A stretch of DNA of 64,000 nucleotides from Phycisphaeraceae bacterium. Its GTDB lineage: Bacteria; Planctomycetota; Phycisphaerae; Phycisphaerales; Phycisphaeraceae. Below are positions 24,405 to 33,316 of the stretch, piece after piece. Each line of letters opens with the position of its first letter. Within the stretch, counting starts at the first letter, position 1. The stretch covers positions 1 through 64,000 of the forward strand of contig JADZCD010000037.1 in NCBI GenBank assembly GCA_020851735.1. Reading direction: 5' to 3'. The notes under the pieces were generated by a model. That model made no database searches, was not told the origin of the DNA, and was given only the letters and a program-made list of their open reading frames with translations. A program made the position numbers and the translations under genes.

Positions 24405-24740
24405 GTGCCCTGCAGAAATCACCCGGGATTAGCCGATCTCTCCAGCGTGAAAGGGCCTGATTACATCCTCGACATTCATGGGTTGGCGACATCGTCAACC
24501 GGCGCGTCGGCCGCGGCCAACGGAGCGGCTAATAACGCCGCTAAGACTGGCGAACACACATCCGCCAACAACCCCAAGCCCTGGCTGGCGGTGCATTGGC
24601 GGTGCTGCCACGTCTATAACCGCATCTATCGCAATGCCGAGGGCAACGCGTATCAGGGCTTCTGCCCCACCTGCGGCCGACCCGTCCGCGTAGGCATCGG
24701 CGAAGGCGGAACTAGCTCCCGCTTCTTCGAAGCCCATTAA
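24405..24740 (+). CDS. Small zinc-ribbon protein of unknown role
   Basis: A 111-residue frame whose C-terminal half is clearly protein-like: WLAVHWRCCHVYNRIYR, then FCPTCGRPVRV and a Gly-rich end. The Cys pairs (CC and CPTC) suggest a zinc-binding ribbon. The first 40 residues are poorly conserved in style, and the start is uncertain: GTG at 24405 or GTG at 24447. It lies between recA and a low-complexity repeat tract. I do not assign a function; small proteins of this look occur in planctomycetes. Confidence 0.65.
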   Translation: MPCRNHPGLADLSSVKGPDYILDIHGLATSSTGASAAANGAANNAAKTGEHTSANNPKPWLAVHWRCCHVYNRIYRNAEGNAYQGFCPTCGRPVRVGIGEGGTSSRFFEAH

Positions 24741-24915
24741 CCCCCGCCCCCGCAAGTACCCCCCGGAAGTACCACCCCGAAAGTGCCCCCCGAAAGTCCC
24801 CCGGAAATCTCGCCGGAAGTTCCCCCCGACACGTCCGCCCGGCAGGTCCTCTCGGCAGGTCTCCCTGAAATATCGCCTCCGCTAGTTTCCCCCTCCGCAA
24901 GTACCCCCCCCACTC
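24741..24915. repeat. Family-A degenerate tandem repeat tract
   Basis: About a dozen units of 12-13 bp based on CCCCCGGAAGTN fill most of this gap, for example CCCCCCGGAAGTACC and CCCCCCGAAAGTCC. Units decay towards the right end. A short related run also follows recA at 24238-24272. The rest of the gap up to 25074 holds nothing I can name. Confidence 0.75.
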
Positions 24916-25074
24916 ACACGCGACCATCTCCAGGCTCCACAGCCTGCGAAGACCGCTCTTGCCAAGTCTCTTAAGTGGACCTGGAGCGATAAGTGAAGAT
25001 GGGCAACCTGCGGAATTGCTTGTGAAAACAGCTATTAGATTGGGTAGCTCCCGCGGCGAAGGTAAAATGAACAT

Positions 25075-25728
25075 GTGTCAGGATTATCCCAGCCAACTTC
25101 GTCGGCCAATCTCAGCCAAGCCGGCCCGCGGCATCACTGCGTTCTGCTCACCGATCCCACCGCGGTTCCCGCCGACCTGCTCCGCGGCCTGGAGCACAAG
25201 GGCGTGCGCATCCAGATCGCCTCCAATCCCGCCGGCGTGATGGTCGCCCTGGCCGAGGACCGCCCGAATATCGTGATCGTCAACGACCCCGCCCGTCAGC
25301 CGCAGTATCGCCAATTGTTGGCAGCCGTCGCCCGGCATTACCCCAAAGTGATCTGCTGGCAATATCAGCTCGGCCCGGATCGCCAACCTCAACTGACCGC
25401 CCTGCATGAGGACGCCCCCAGTCCAGCCCCCCTCACGCCTCCGCGGCGCGTGCCGCCTGCGCGCACGAAAACCACGATCGCCAAGCCAACGTCTTCTCCC
25501 ACCCCCCCTCCACGCACGCCACCCCCCTCCCCGCGCACACCGCCCCCCGTTCCTGCGGCTGCACCGGCGCCCGTACTAACCGAGGAGACGCCGTCCGAGC
25601 CGCTATTTGAAAGCGATCACTTGTTAACGGCAGAAGAAATCAGCATGCTCTTAGGCTCGGACTTCGGCTCCGACGACGTCTCGCCCACCCCGACCCAGGA
25701 AAACGAAGAACCGCATCCGCAAAGGTAA
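25075..25728 (+). CDS. Receiver-like protein with Pro-rich linker, unknown
   Basis: A 217-residue protein. Residues 20-100 look like a degenerate response-regulator receiver fold (alternating CVLLTD, IQIASN, IVIVND, VICWQY strands and helices), but I cannot point to a reliable phosphoacceptor set. Residues 115-165 are Pro/Thr-rich, and the C-terminal segment LTAEEISMLLG is an acidic helix of the kind used for docking. The start is a GTG at 25075 with GAAGG upstream. It is 83 bp before a diguanylate cyclase that also has a receiver-like N-terminus, so a shared signalling role is plausible. Confidence 0.65.
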   Translation: MSGLSQPTSSANLSQAGPRHHCVLLTDPTAVPADLLRGLEHKGVRIQIASNPAGVMVALAEDRPNIVIVNDPARQPQYRQLLAAVARHYPKVICWQYQLGPDRQPQLTALHEDAPSPAPLTPPRRVPPARTKTTIAKPTSSPTPPPRTPPPSPRTPPPVPAAAPAPVLTEETPSEPLFESDHLLTAEEISMLLGSDFGSDDVSPTPTQENEEPHPQR

Positions 25729-25811
25729 AACAATCTGCCCAGTTAAATCGTAGATATAACAAGCCCTTGGTCGTCTCACCGTTTGAGGATGGAAGAGAAA
25801 GCAATTTGGCC

Positions 25812-27194
25812 ATGCCCCCGTCACCTTCAACGTATGCCTATAACTCTCTGGGCCAAGCGTTGCAGAGGGTGTCGGTCTGGGTGGTGGGCGACGAAAGCCT
25901 GGCCCTGGAAGTCTTTGCCTCCAGCTTTTCCCCGTCAATAGCTGTGGAACGCGAGGAATCCGCCCTGATGGCGTTAGGCAGGCTGGGGGCGGATCTAAAT
26001 CCACTCTCTGAAGGGGCACAGCACGAAGCTCAGCCGCGCTTGATCCTGCTGCAGCTGTCCTCAGCTCAGCCCGTCGACCGCTCGGTGTTGCAGGCGCTAA
26101 GACAGCTGGCCCCGCAAACGCGCTTGGTCGGCATCGTAGAGACTGCGGATGCCGCCCTACCCCATGACAAGCCGGCGGAACTGGACGCGATCTTGCCGCG
26201 CCCGCTCAGCTCGCAAGCTCTGGAAGCCCTGCTGACGGGAAATATTTCCCAACCCGCCGTCGCCAAACAGCCGCTCCCCGCGTCACCGGCGGCGGAGGAA
26301 GCCTTAGGCGACGTGGACCTGGTGGCGGCCATGATGAAAAACCGCCGCTCCGTCGCGGACCTGGCCCTAAAAATCATCCGGCAGAAAACCGGCATCGCGG
26401 CGATCGGCTGGTCGGCCGACGAAAAAGGCTTGACCCCCGAACAGATTTCCGTGCCGGTACGCTACAACGGCAAGGAGCTGGGCTGGCTGTATTCCGCGCG
26501 GCGGATCAGCCAGAGCGATCTGGAATTGTGGGCCGCCTGGCTGGGTCACTGGCTGTCGCTGGTCAAGGAGATGGACAGCCTGTGGGACTTGGCCATGCGC
26601 GATCCCCTCACCGGAGCCTGGAACCGCCGGTATTTCGATCGCTTCCTGCAGGTGCTGCTGCAAAAAGCCACCCACGAACGCCTGCCGGTGACCCTGATGG
26701 TGTTCGATATCGACGATTTTAAAATCTACAACGACCGCTACGGGCACGCCGCCGGCGATGAAATCCTGCATGAAACCGTGCGCCTGCTCCAGTCGGTGGT
26801 CCGAACCCACGACGTGGTGGCCCGCATCGGCGGCGATGAATTTGCCGTCATCTTCTGGGATCCCCAGGGCCCGCGCCGGCCGCACAGCCAACACCCGCAG
26901 GACGTACTGAAGGCTGCCGATCGCTTCCGCCAGGCCATCCGGGCTCAGAAATTCCCCAAACTGGCCCAGGAAGCGCCCGGCACGCTGACCATCTCCGGCG
27001 GCTTGGCCAGCTATCCCTGGGACGGGCGTAATGCCGTGGAACTGCTCGAGCGCGCGGACGCCATGGCGCTGCAATCCAAACGGCAAGGCAAGAACGCCCT
27101 GACCCTGGGCCCAGCCACCCCCGGAAGTACCCCCGGAACCGCCCCCGGAACAGTGGCAACCCCCCCAACGCTGACGGACCCCGACAAGGTTTAG
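25812..27194 (+). CDS. GGDEF diguanylate cyclase
   Basis: A 460-residue protein. Its N-terminal 130 residues resemble a receiver domain lacking a clear phosphorylation site. A linker follows, then a GGDEF domain from about residue 275 (RDPLTGAWNRRYFDRFL) with the active-site motif IGGDEF. An RTHD sequence five residues before it is a product-inhibition I-site, so it should make c-di-GMP with feedback control. The end of the protein (GPATPGSTPGTAPGT) is encoded by a family-A repeat. I prefer the ATG at 25812 to the TTG at 25767. The neighbouring receiver-like gene may belong to the same pathway. Confidence 0.9.
   Translation: MPPSPSTYAYNSLGQALQRVSVWVVGDESLALEVFASSFSPSIAVEREESALMALGRLGADLNPLSEGAQHEAQPRLILLQLSSAQPVDRSVLQALRQLAPQTRLVGIVETADAALPHDKPAELDAILPRPLSSQALEALLTGNISQPAVAKQPLPASPAAEEALGDVDLVAAMMKNRRSVADLALKIIRQKTGIAAIGWSADEKGLTPEQISVPVRYNGKELGWLYSARRISQSDLELWAAWLGHWLSLVKEMDSLWDLAMRDPLTGAWNRRYFDRFLQVLLQKATHERLPVTLMVFDIDDFKIYNDRYGHAAGDEILHETVRLLQSVVRTHDVVARIGGDEFAVIFWDPQGPRRPHSQHPQDVLKAADRFRQAIRAQKFPKLAQEAPGTLTISGGLASYPWDGRNAVELLERADAMALQSKRQGKNALTLGPATPGSTPGTAPGTVATPPTLTDPDKV
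27115..27152. repeat. Family-A repeat at the 3' end of the GGDEF gene
   Basis: Three 12-bp units (CCCCCGGAAGTA, CCCCCGGAACCG, CCCCCGGAACAG) lie in frame and encode the Pro-Gly-rich C-terminus of the cyclase. Confidence 0.7.
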
Positions 27195-27378
27195 TCCACC
27201 GGCAACAGCTCCATTCCCTCGGCAAGCTGGGGATAACCCGCTCTTTTCTCCATTTCTTTTCGCCAAATCTTATTTATTGGTGTCAAATTCACCTTAGGTG
27301 CGTTGCTCTGCAAAGGAAATTCTCCAATAATAGACGTTTTGTTTCTGTAGCTAACGCCCAAGGAAGGAACCAAACACG

Positions 27379-29349
27379 ATGTCATTCGATTCAACCGTTC
27401 ACGCTAAGGCGATCGAAATTGCCAAGCTTTCGTATCAGATGACGGCGGCCGCGGGCTCCGGTCACCCCACCACCGCGGCCAGCCTCGCTCACATCGTCGC
27501 CATCCTGATGTATCAGCACATGCGTTACGAGCCGGCCAACCCCAGCCATCCCTTAAGCGATCGGCTGGTCCTAAGCGAAGGTCATGCCTGCCCGATCGTC
27601 TACGCCGCTTGCGCCGACTTGGGCGTAATGATCGGCAAGACCAAGGAACAGTGGCGGCCGATGACCCGCGAGGACGCCATGTCGCTGCGGGCGCTGAACT
27701 CCGTGGTGGACGGGCACCCCAACCCCTGCGAAGGGTTCCCCTTCTTCGACGCGGCCACCGGGTCGCTGGGCCAGGGCTTAAGCATCGCCGCGGGTCTGGC
27801 GGCCGCGGCTCGAGTCAACGGCATCGACAAACGCATCTTCTGCATCATCGGCGACGGCGAATCCCGCGAAGGCCAGATCTGGGAAGCGGTGGACTTCATC
27901 AAAGATCACCGCCTGACGGCCGTCTGCCCGATTTTCAACTGCAATCACTTGGCCCAGTCCGAAGCTGTCAGCGCCCAGCAGACCCCGGCGGTTCTGACCG
28001 CCAAGCTCCAGGCGGCCGGGTACGAAGTCCTGGTCGTCGACGGTCATCAGCCCTCCGCCATTCAAGAAGCCCTCTCCACGCACGCCCAGCGCATGCACGA
28101 TCCGGCCGCTAACCCGGTGGCCATCGTGGCCAAGACCGTCAAGGGCTGGGGCAGCGCCTCCCAACAAGGCGACGGTCATCACGGTAAGCCGGCCGAGGGC
28201 GACGCCCTGGCCAAGGCCCTGGCGGAACTGGACGCCACCGCCCAGCAGCTGGGAGCCATGGTGGACATGGCCATGAAGATCGGCCTGATGTCGGCCGAGA
28301 AGCCCCGGGCCAAGGAACGCTCGGCCGTCATGAGCTTCAGCGACGCCCTCAAACAATTCGGCCTGGAAAGCGCCCGCCAAAAGGGCAAGCTGGCTACCCG
28401 CCGGGCCTACGGCGTCGCTTTGCGGGCCCTGGGTCTGGCCAATCCCGACGTCGTGGCGCTGGACGCGGACGTGAAGAACTCGACCTTCGCCGAAATGTTC
28501 TCCAAGGATCCCAAGCTGGCCGACCGCTTCTTTGAATGCCGCATTGCCGAGCAGAACATGGTTTCCGTGGCGGCGGGCTTAAGTGCCGGGCGGATGATTC
28601 CCTTTGCCTCCACCTTCGCCAAGTTCTTTGTCCGGGCCTACGACCAGATCGAAATGGCCATCAACAGCGGGGCCAACCTCAAGATGGTCGGCTCCCATGC
28701 GGGCATTTCCCTGGCGGCCGACGGCCCCAGCCAGATGTCGTTGCCCGACATGGCCTGGTTCCGTGCGTTCAGTTCGATGAAGGGCCACAACGGTCATCCG
28801 GGCTGCTATCTCCTGCAGCCTAGCGACGCGGTGCAGGCTTACGCCCTGACCCTGGCCATGGCCGAGCACGACGGGCCCTGCTACATGCGGACGCTCCGCC
28901 CGGACGTGGAGTTCCTCTACACCGATGAGGACAAGTTCCAGCTCGGCGGGCACGAAGTGCTCGTCGAAGGCCGCGATCTCCTGATCGTCGCTTCCGGTTA
29001 CATGGTGCACGAAGCCAATAAGGCCCTGGAAAAGCTCGACGCCCAGGGCATCGACGCCACGCTGGTCGATCTGTATTCGCTGCCCTTCGATGAAGAGGCG
29101 ATTCTGGACCTGGCCAACGAAAACAACGGCATGATCCTGACCTTGGAAGACAACTACGGCGGGGGGATCGGCAGCGCCGTGGCGGACATCGCCGCGGCCG
29201 ACGGCGGCGGGTTCACCGTCAAGCAGATGTGCGTGACGAAGATTCCCAAGTCCGCCCGCGAGCCGGATGAAATCATGGCCTACTGCGGCCTGGGCGTCGA
29301 TCAGATCGTTCAGCAGGCGATGTCCCTGCTGGAGCTGTCCGCCACGTAA
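27379..29349 (+). CDS. tkt: Transketolase
   Basis: A 656-residue thiamine diphosphate enzyme moving two-carbon units between sugar phosphates in the pentose phosphate pathway. The N-terminal domain has SGHPTTAASLA and the cofactor motif GDGESREGQIWEA ending near PIFNCN; the central pyrimidine domain has ECRIAEQNMVSVAAGLS with the catalytic Glu; the C-terminal domain follows to the end. AAGGAAGGA lies upstream of the ATG. The sequence is closer in style to the animal/archaeal transketolase branch (SYQMTAAAGSGHP) than to E. coli TktA. A strong terminator follows. Confidence 0.95.
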   Translation: MSFDSTVHAKAIEIAKLSYQMTAAAGSGHPTTAASLAHIVAILMYQHMRYEPANPSHPLSDRLVLSEGHACPIVYAACADLGVMIGKTKEQWRPMTREDAMSLRALNSVVDGHPNPCEGFPFFDAATGSLGQGLSIAAGLAAAARVNGIDKRIFCIIGDGESREGQIWEAVDFIKDHRLTAVCPIFNCNHLAQSEAVSAQQTPAVLTAKLQAAGYEVLVVDGHQPSAIQEALSTHAQRMHDPAANPVAIVAKTVKGWGSASQQGDGHHGKPAEGDALAKALAELDATAQQLGAMVDMAMKIGLMSAEKPRAKERSAVMSFSDALKQFGLESARQKGKLATRRAYGVALRALGLANPDVVALDADVKNSTFAEMFSKDPKLADRFFECRIAEQNMVSVAAGLSAGRMIPFASTFAKFFVRAYDQIEMAINSGANLKMVGSHAGISLAADGPSQMSLPDMAWFRAFSSMKGHNGHPGCYLLQPSDAVQAYALTLAMAEHDGPCYMRTLRPDVEFLYTDEDKFQLGGHEVLVEGRDLLIVASGYMVHEANKALEKLDAQGIDATLVDLYSLPFDEEAILDLANENNGMILTLEDNYGGGIGSAVADIAAADGGGFTVKQMCVTKIPKSAREPDEIMAYCGLGVDQIVQQAMSLLELSAT

Positions 29350-29376
29350 CCGGTCTTTTTCCCCAACTAACCAATG

Positions 29377-29408
29377 AAAAAGGCGGCCACGACAGCCGCC
29401 TTTTTTTT
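29377..29408. terminator. Bidirectional terminator after transketolase
   Basis: GGCGGC (29382-29387) pairs with GCCGCC (29395-29400) around a 7-base loop, with As before and eight Ts after. It serves both tkt and the converging L,D-transpeptidase gene. Confidence 0.8.
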
Positions 29409-29427
29409 ATCGCGCTTATCTAGCCGC

Positions 29428-30792
29428 TTACGGTCTGATTTCCACCGTGCTGTCGCCGTCCACCAGGAGTTCATAAACCTGAGCGATGTCAGCCGGACGC
29501 AGACGGACACAGCCCATGGACATCTGCTGGCCGATGGATTGCGGCTCAATGGTGCCGTGAATTCCATAGCCGTTGCGCCCGCGGGTTAAGTCTTCGGTCC
29601 CTTCCAGGGCGATCCAATATTCACCGATGGGGTTCTGCGGATCGTCAGGCGCGTAGTAGTGATTGGTGGCAGGGTGGGTCCAGGCGGGGTTTTCCAGCTT
29701 GCCGCTGGGTTTGACGCGCCACGAACCGATGGGCGTGGAATCTTCCTTGCCCAACCCCACCGAAAAGCTGGAAATAAAAAGCCGCTGGTTGTCCGCGGTG
29801 ACGGCATAGATATCCATCATGAACAAGTGCTTGTATACGATGGCGTGCAGCGGGCCCTTGATCACTTTCAATTGCTGGCCGACGTAGAGCCTGCGCGGGT
29901 TCGCCTGGTTGATCTTCTGGAGAAGCTGATAGGTGATCTTGTAGCGTGGCGCCAAGCGAGCCAGAACGTCGCCGGGCTGAATCACGTAAGTTTCCACCAC
30001 CGGGTCGCCCGCCGTAACGCGGGGCGAGAAGACCAGCTCGCGATTGATGGAATTCAGCGTGTCGCGAATCGCCTGGGAGTCGGCCAGACTCAAGTGATTG
30101 TCGGGGCTGAAAAACAAGCGGCTGAGCACCTCGCGGCCACGGATCAGTTGGCCCTGTTCAATTAAGCTCATCCCCTGCCGAAAAGCCTCGGGGCGTGCGG
30201 CCGTATTGGATGGCGCCGTGGTCGGCTGCCCGGCAGTCGCTGCCGCACCCGCGGCCGGCGGAGCGGGCGTGTTGGCCGGCGTGCCACTCCCCGGACTCTC
30301 CCTACGTTCCGGTCCAGCTTGGAGTGAAACAGGGGAATTATTCCCAGGGGTATTACCCGCGACGCCGGAGGGGATACTTGCGGTGGTGCTTCCGGCCGTA
30401 GCGGTGGAATTGCTTCCGGGGGCGGGGGCACTTCCGGGGGCGGGGGAGCCGAAGGTTACGGTGTTGGTTTGAGATTGAGCCGGCGGCGGCGCAGGGGTCG
30501 CCGTCGGAGTCGGGTTGCGGCTTGTGGCCGGCAGCGGTCCTGTGCCAGCCTGGTAAGTTCGCTGCGGCGGGGCGGCGTTATTGGTGCCGGCGGCCGCGAG
30601 TTGATTAGCCGCTTGTGTTGACTGGAGACTCAGATTGCCGGCCGATCCGTCATGGCTGACCAGGAATCGGTACGCCACGACCGCCAGGATGATCACCACG
30701 GCGATGGCGAGCCAGGGTTTTGCGCCGCGGCGGTAAGAAGCACCAGCTCCACGAATGGGGGTCACGCGAGTTCGCTGCGAGGACAGAGTCAT
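29428..30792 (-). CDS. LysM and YkuD domain L,D-transpeptidase
   Basis: A 454-residue cell-envelope protein. A membrane anchor lies at about 27-46, then a 150-residue Pro/Thr/Ala/Ser-rich stretch, a LysM peptidoglycan-binding domain (YVIQPGDVLARLAPRY, about 277-325) and a C-terminal YkuD catalytic domain with GIHGTIEPQSIGQQMSMGCV, where His and Cys are the active-site residues. It should form 3-3 cross-links or attach proteins to peptidoglycan. Part of the low-complexity stretch is encoded by family-A repeats. rarA lies upstream, 61 bp away, on the same strand. Family and active site are clear; the exact substrate is not. Confidence 0.93.
   Translation of the reverse strand: MTLSSQRTRVTPIRGAGASYRRGAKPWLAIAVVIILAVVAYRFLVSHDGSAGNLSLQSTQAANQLAAAGTNNAAPPQRTYQAGTGPLPATSRNPTPTATPAPPPAQSQTNTVTFGSPAPGSAPAPGSNSTATAGSTTASIPSGVAGNTPGNNSPVSLQAGPERRESPGSGTPANTPAPPAAGAAATAGQPTTAPSNTAARPEAFRQGMSLIEQGQLIRGREVLSRLFFSPDNHLSLADSQAIRDTLNSINRELVFSPRVTAGDPVVETYVIQPGDVLARLAPRYKITYQLLQKINQANPRRLYVGQQLKVIKGPLHAIVYKHLFMMDIYAVTADNQRLFISSFSVGLGKEDSTPIGSWRVKPSGKLENPAWTHPATNHYYAPDDPQNPIGEYWIALEGTEDLTRGRNGYGIHGTIEPQSIGQQMSMGCVRLRPADIAQVYELLVDGDSTVEIRP
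30355..30455. repeat. Family-A repeat inside the L,D-transpeptidase gene
   Basis: On the minus strand CCCCCGGAAGTGCCCCCG-type units recur with decayed copies around them and encode the Pro/Gly/Ser/Ala-rich spacer between the membrane anchor and LysM domain. Confidence 0.6.
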
Positions 30793-30853
30793 GGTCAGAG
30801 CAACTCCTTTTGCGTTTAGAAAATCAATTTGGGCTTAGCCCCCTCCTGGGGCC

Positions 30854-32308
30854 TTACGACTCCGCGGGCGGAGACGTTTTCTTTTCGGGCGACAACGTCG
30901 GGGCTTGCGGGTTTTGTTCCTTGATCCAGGCCAGGAACTGGGCGATCCGCTGCTCATAGCCGCGTTGCGTCGGCTGATAATACTGTTTATCGACACCAAG
31001 GTATGGTTGAGCAACAAAACCCGTGGGGCTGTCGTGGGGGTACTGATACCCCTGGGCGTTGCCCAAAGCCTCGGCGCCGGCGTAATGCCCGTCGCGCAGG
31101 TGGCGGGGCACGGGAATGGTCCGCCCGCTTTTGACGTCGCTCATGGCAGCCCAGATGGCCTTGGCCGAGGCGTTGCTCTTAGGAGCAGTTGCCATGTAAA
31201 TCACGGCCTGCGCAAGAGTAAGCTGACATTCGGGCATGCCGATGCGCTCGGTAATGTCATAGGCGGAGGCGGCGACCTGGATGGCCCGGGGATCGGCATT
31301 GCCGATGTCCTCGCTGGCGAGGATCGCCACGCGACGGGCAATAAAACGCGGGTCTTCGCCGGCCGCCAGCATGCGGGCCAGCCAATAGATCGCGGCATCA
31401 GGGTCGGAACCGCGCATGGATTTGATCAGGGCGGAGATGGCGTCGTAGTGCTCGTCGCCCGTGCCGTCGTAGACGATGGCCTTCTGCTGAATGGACTGCT
31501 CAGCCGCGTCCAGATCAATGACGATTAGAGGCGGCGTCTGGGGGTCAGAGACAGGGGGTTGGGGATTAGGGATCGGGGAATGCGGCGACGGCGCGGAAGT
31601 CTTAAGGCGCAAACCCTCCTTCCCGCCGGAGAGCACCGCGATCTCCAGGGCTGACAAGGCCCGGCGGGCGTCGCCGTCGCACATCGTCGCCCACAGATCC
31701 AGGGCTTCGTCGGCGATCTGGATATTGAGCTTTCCATAGCCTCGTTCGGCGTCCGCCACGGTGCGACGCAACAAACCCTTCACGTCGTCGGTGGACAACG
31801 GTTCAAATTGAAAAATCTGCGACCGGCTGACCAGCGGGCTGTTGATGGCGAAAAAGGGATTTTCCGTCGTCGCGCCGATGAGAATGACGATGCCGCGCTC
31901 CACGTCTTCTAAAAGCACGTCCTGCTGGGCCCGGTTGAAACGGTGAATTTCGTCGAGGAAAAATATCGTTCGTTTGGAGGAAGTCTCCAAACGCTGCTGG
32001 GCCTGCTCGAGAATCCGGCGGACGTCGCGCACGCCGACCATGGAGGCGTTGGCCTGCTCGAAAAAGCTTTGGGTCTGCTGGGCGATGACGCGCGCCAGCG
32101 TGGTCTTCCCCGTGCCGGGCGGGCCATAGAACACCACGCTGGTTAGGCGATCAGCCTCGAGGATGCGGCGGAGCAGCTTGCCGGGCCCTAGGATGTGCCG
32201 CTGGCCGACAAATTCCTCCAGCGTGCGCGGGCGCATGCGCTCAGCCAGCGGCTCGGCGGCCTGGCGGCGTAGCTGGCGATGGCTTTCCCAAAGGTCGTTC
32301 ACGCTCAC
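30854..32308 (-). CDS. rarA: Replication-associated recombination protein RarA (MgsA)
   Basis: A 484-residue AAA+ ATPase related to clamp loaders that acts at stalled replication forks. It has FVGQRHILG, Walker A GPPGTGKTT, Walker B FLDEIHRFNRAQQD, and the C-terminal RarA part with ARRVAILASEDIGNADP and RHLRDGHYAG. The start is set at a GTG (32308) beginning VSVNDLWESHRQ. The frame stays open for another 98 codons, but that part is repeat-derived and unlike the family. An insert of about 17 residues (SPHSPIPNPQPPVSDPQ) between two conserved blocks is encoded by a family-B repeat. Confidence 0.93.
   Translation of the reverse strand: MSVNDLWESHRQLRRQAAEPLAERMRPRTLEEFVGQRHILGPGKLLRRILEADRLTSVVFYGPPGTGKTTLARVIAQQTQSFFEQANASMVGVRDVRRILEQAQQRLETSSKRTIFFLDEIHRFNRAQQDVLLEDVERGIVILIGATTENPFFAINSPLVSRSQIFQFEPLSTDDVKGLLRRTVADAERGYGKLNIQIADEALDLWATMCDGDARRALSALEIAVLSGGKEGLRLKTSAPSPHSPIPNPQPPVSDPQTPPLIVIDLDAAEQSIQQKAIVYDGTGDEHYDAISALIKSMRGSDPDAAIYWLARMLAAGEDPRFIARRVAILASEDIGNADPRAIQVAASAYDITERIGMPECQLTLAQAVIYMATAPKSNASAKAIWAAMSDVKSGRTIPVPRHLRDGHYAGAEALGNAQGYQYPHDSPTGFVAQPYLGVDKQYYQPTQRGYEQRIAQFLAWIKEQNPQAPTLSPEKKTSPPAES
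31538..31581. repeat. Family-B repeat inside rarA
   Basis: On the minus strand units such as GATCCCTAATCCCCAACCCC followed by CTGACCCCC code in frame for a Pro/Asn-rich insert in RarA. A related G-rich run lies at 32357-32402, just upstream of the chosen rarA start. Confidence 0.6.
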
Positions 32309-32656
32309 ATGATACCCCCGGCAAGAAAGAGAAGAATGCCGAATGGCGAATAAGTCTCGGGGTCCGGGACTCGGGGCCGGGGTCCGGGTTTCGGAGGCGG
32401 AGGGCAGGGTTTGAAGCTGGGTGCCACACAGCATGGCAAAGCCTGCTGTGTGCATTGGCTCCCGACTTCGGAAAGGAGATGGTGGGCAAGAAGCGTACGC
32501 CACCGTGAATTCGTGCCTTTCACATCGGCAATTGAAAATCGCCAACCGGCACGCAGCACTTCCGGAGGCCTGGAAGACGCTGTCCGGCACCCGACTTCTC
32601 ATTGGGCAATCGTCTTTCCGATCTGCTTTTCCGTGTCAAAACGGACGGACGCTACA

Positions 32657-33286
32657 ATGGAACCCATGGAAGGTTTGCCTGTCATTTTGCGGGTGCAAGG
32701 CCGATTGTGTGTGGTGATCGGCGGGGGCGGCGTGGCGTTGCGACGGGCCAGGAGTCTGCTGGAAGCCGGCGCTAAGGTGCGCGTGGTGGCCCCCGACGTG
32801 GAAAAGGAATTCGCTGCCCTACCCGTGGAGCTTTGGCGCCGCGGTTATCAAAAAGGGGATTTGCAGGGCGCGTGCCTGGCGGTGATCGCCACCAATGATC
32901 CCCAGGTCAATCAACAGGCGGCCAACGACGCCCGCGAATTGGGCGTGCTGATAAACCGGGTGGACGATCCGGAAAGCGGCGACTTCACCGTGCCAGCTCA
33001 TCGGCAAAATGGTCCGATCACCCTGGCGGTGCATACAGGCGGAATTTCCGCCGCCGCGGCCGGACGAATCGTCCGCGAACTGGAATCCCAACTCGACCCG
33101 GATTGGCCCAAATTGTTGGAAATCATTGCGCCCTACCGTGCGAAATTAAAAGAACAGGTGTCTGATGTGAGTCTTCGCCAACAGGCCCTTTCCCGCTTGA
33201 CCGATGAACAGGCCATGCGGACTTTTAAGCAGCACGGTGGAACCGGTCTGATTCAATGGTGCGAGTCCATACTGGCTCAACCCTGA
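32657..33286 (+). CDS. Precorrin-2 dehydrogenase / siroheme synthase N-terminal type
   Basis: A 209-residue protein of the CysG N-terminal/Met8 family, which oxidises precorrin-2 to sirohydrochlorin with NAD and may also insert iron. The NAD-binding fold is seen in VIGGGGVALRRARSLLEAG at about 16-35, followed by VRVVAPD and the typical NRVDDPESGDFTVPA segment. The ATG at 32657 is the first that precedes the fold; the frame upstream is open but not protein-like. It is followed after 30 bp by a HemX/CcsA-like gene and then hemA, an arrangement typical of tetrapyrrole clusters. Confidence 0.9.
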   Translation: MEPMEGLPVILRVQGRLCVVIGGGGVALRRARSLLEAGAKVRVVAPDVEKEFAALPVELWRRGYQKGDLQGACLAVIATNDPQVNQQAANDARELGVLINRVDDPESGDFTVPAHRQNGPITLAVHTGGISAAAAGRIVRELESQLDPDWPKLLEIIAPYRAKLKEQVSDVSLRQQALSRLTDEQAMRTFKQHGGTGLIQWCESILAQP

Positions 33287-33316
33287 TAACTGCCTCCTCT
33301 GCAGGCGAGATTCCCC

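Noticed and set aside
32309..32602. N-terminal extension of rarA
   Set aside because: The extra 98 codons include repeat-derived sequence and nothing like the RarA family.
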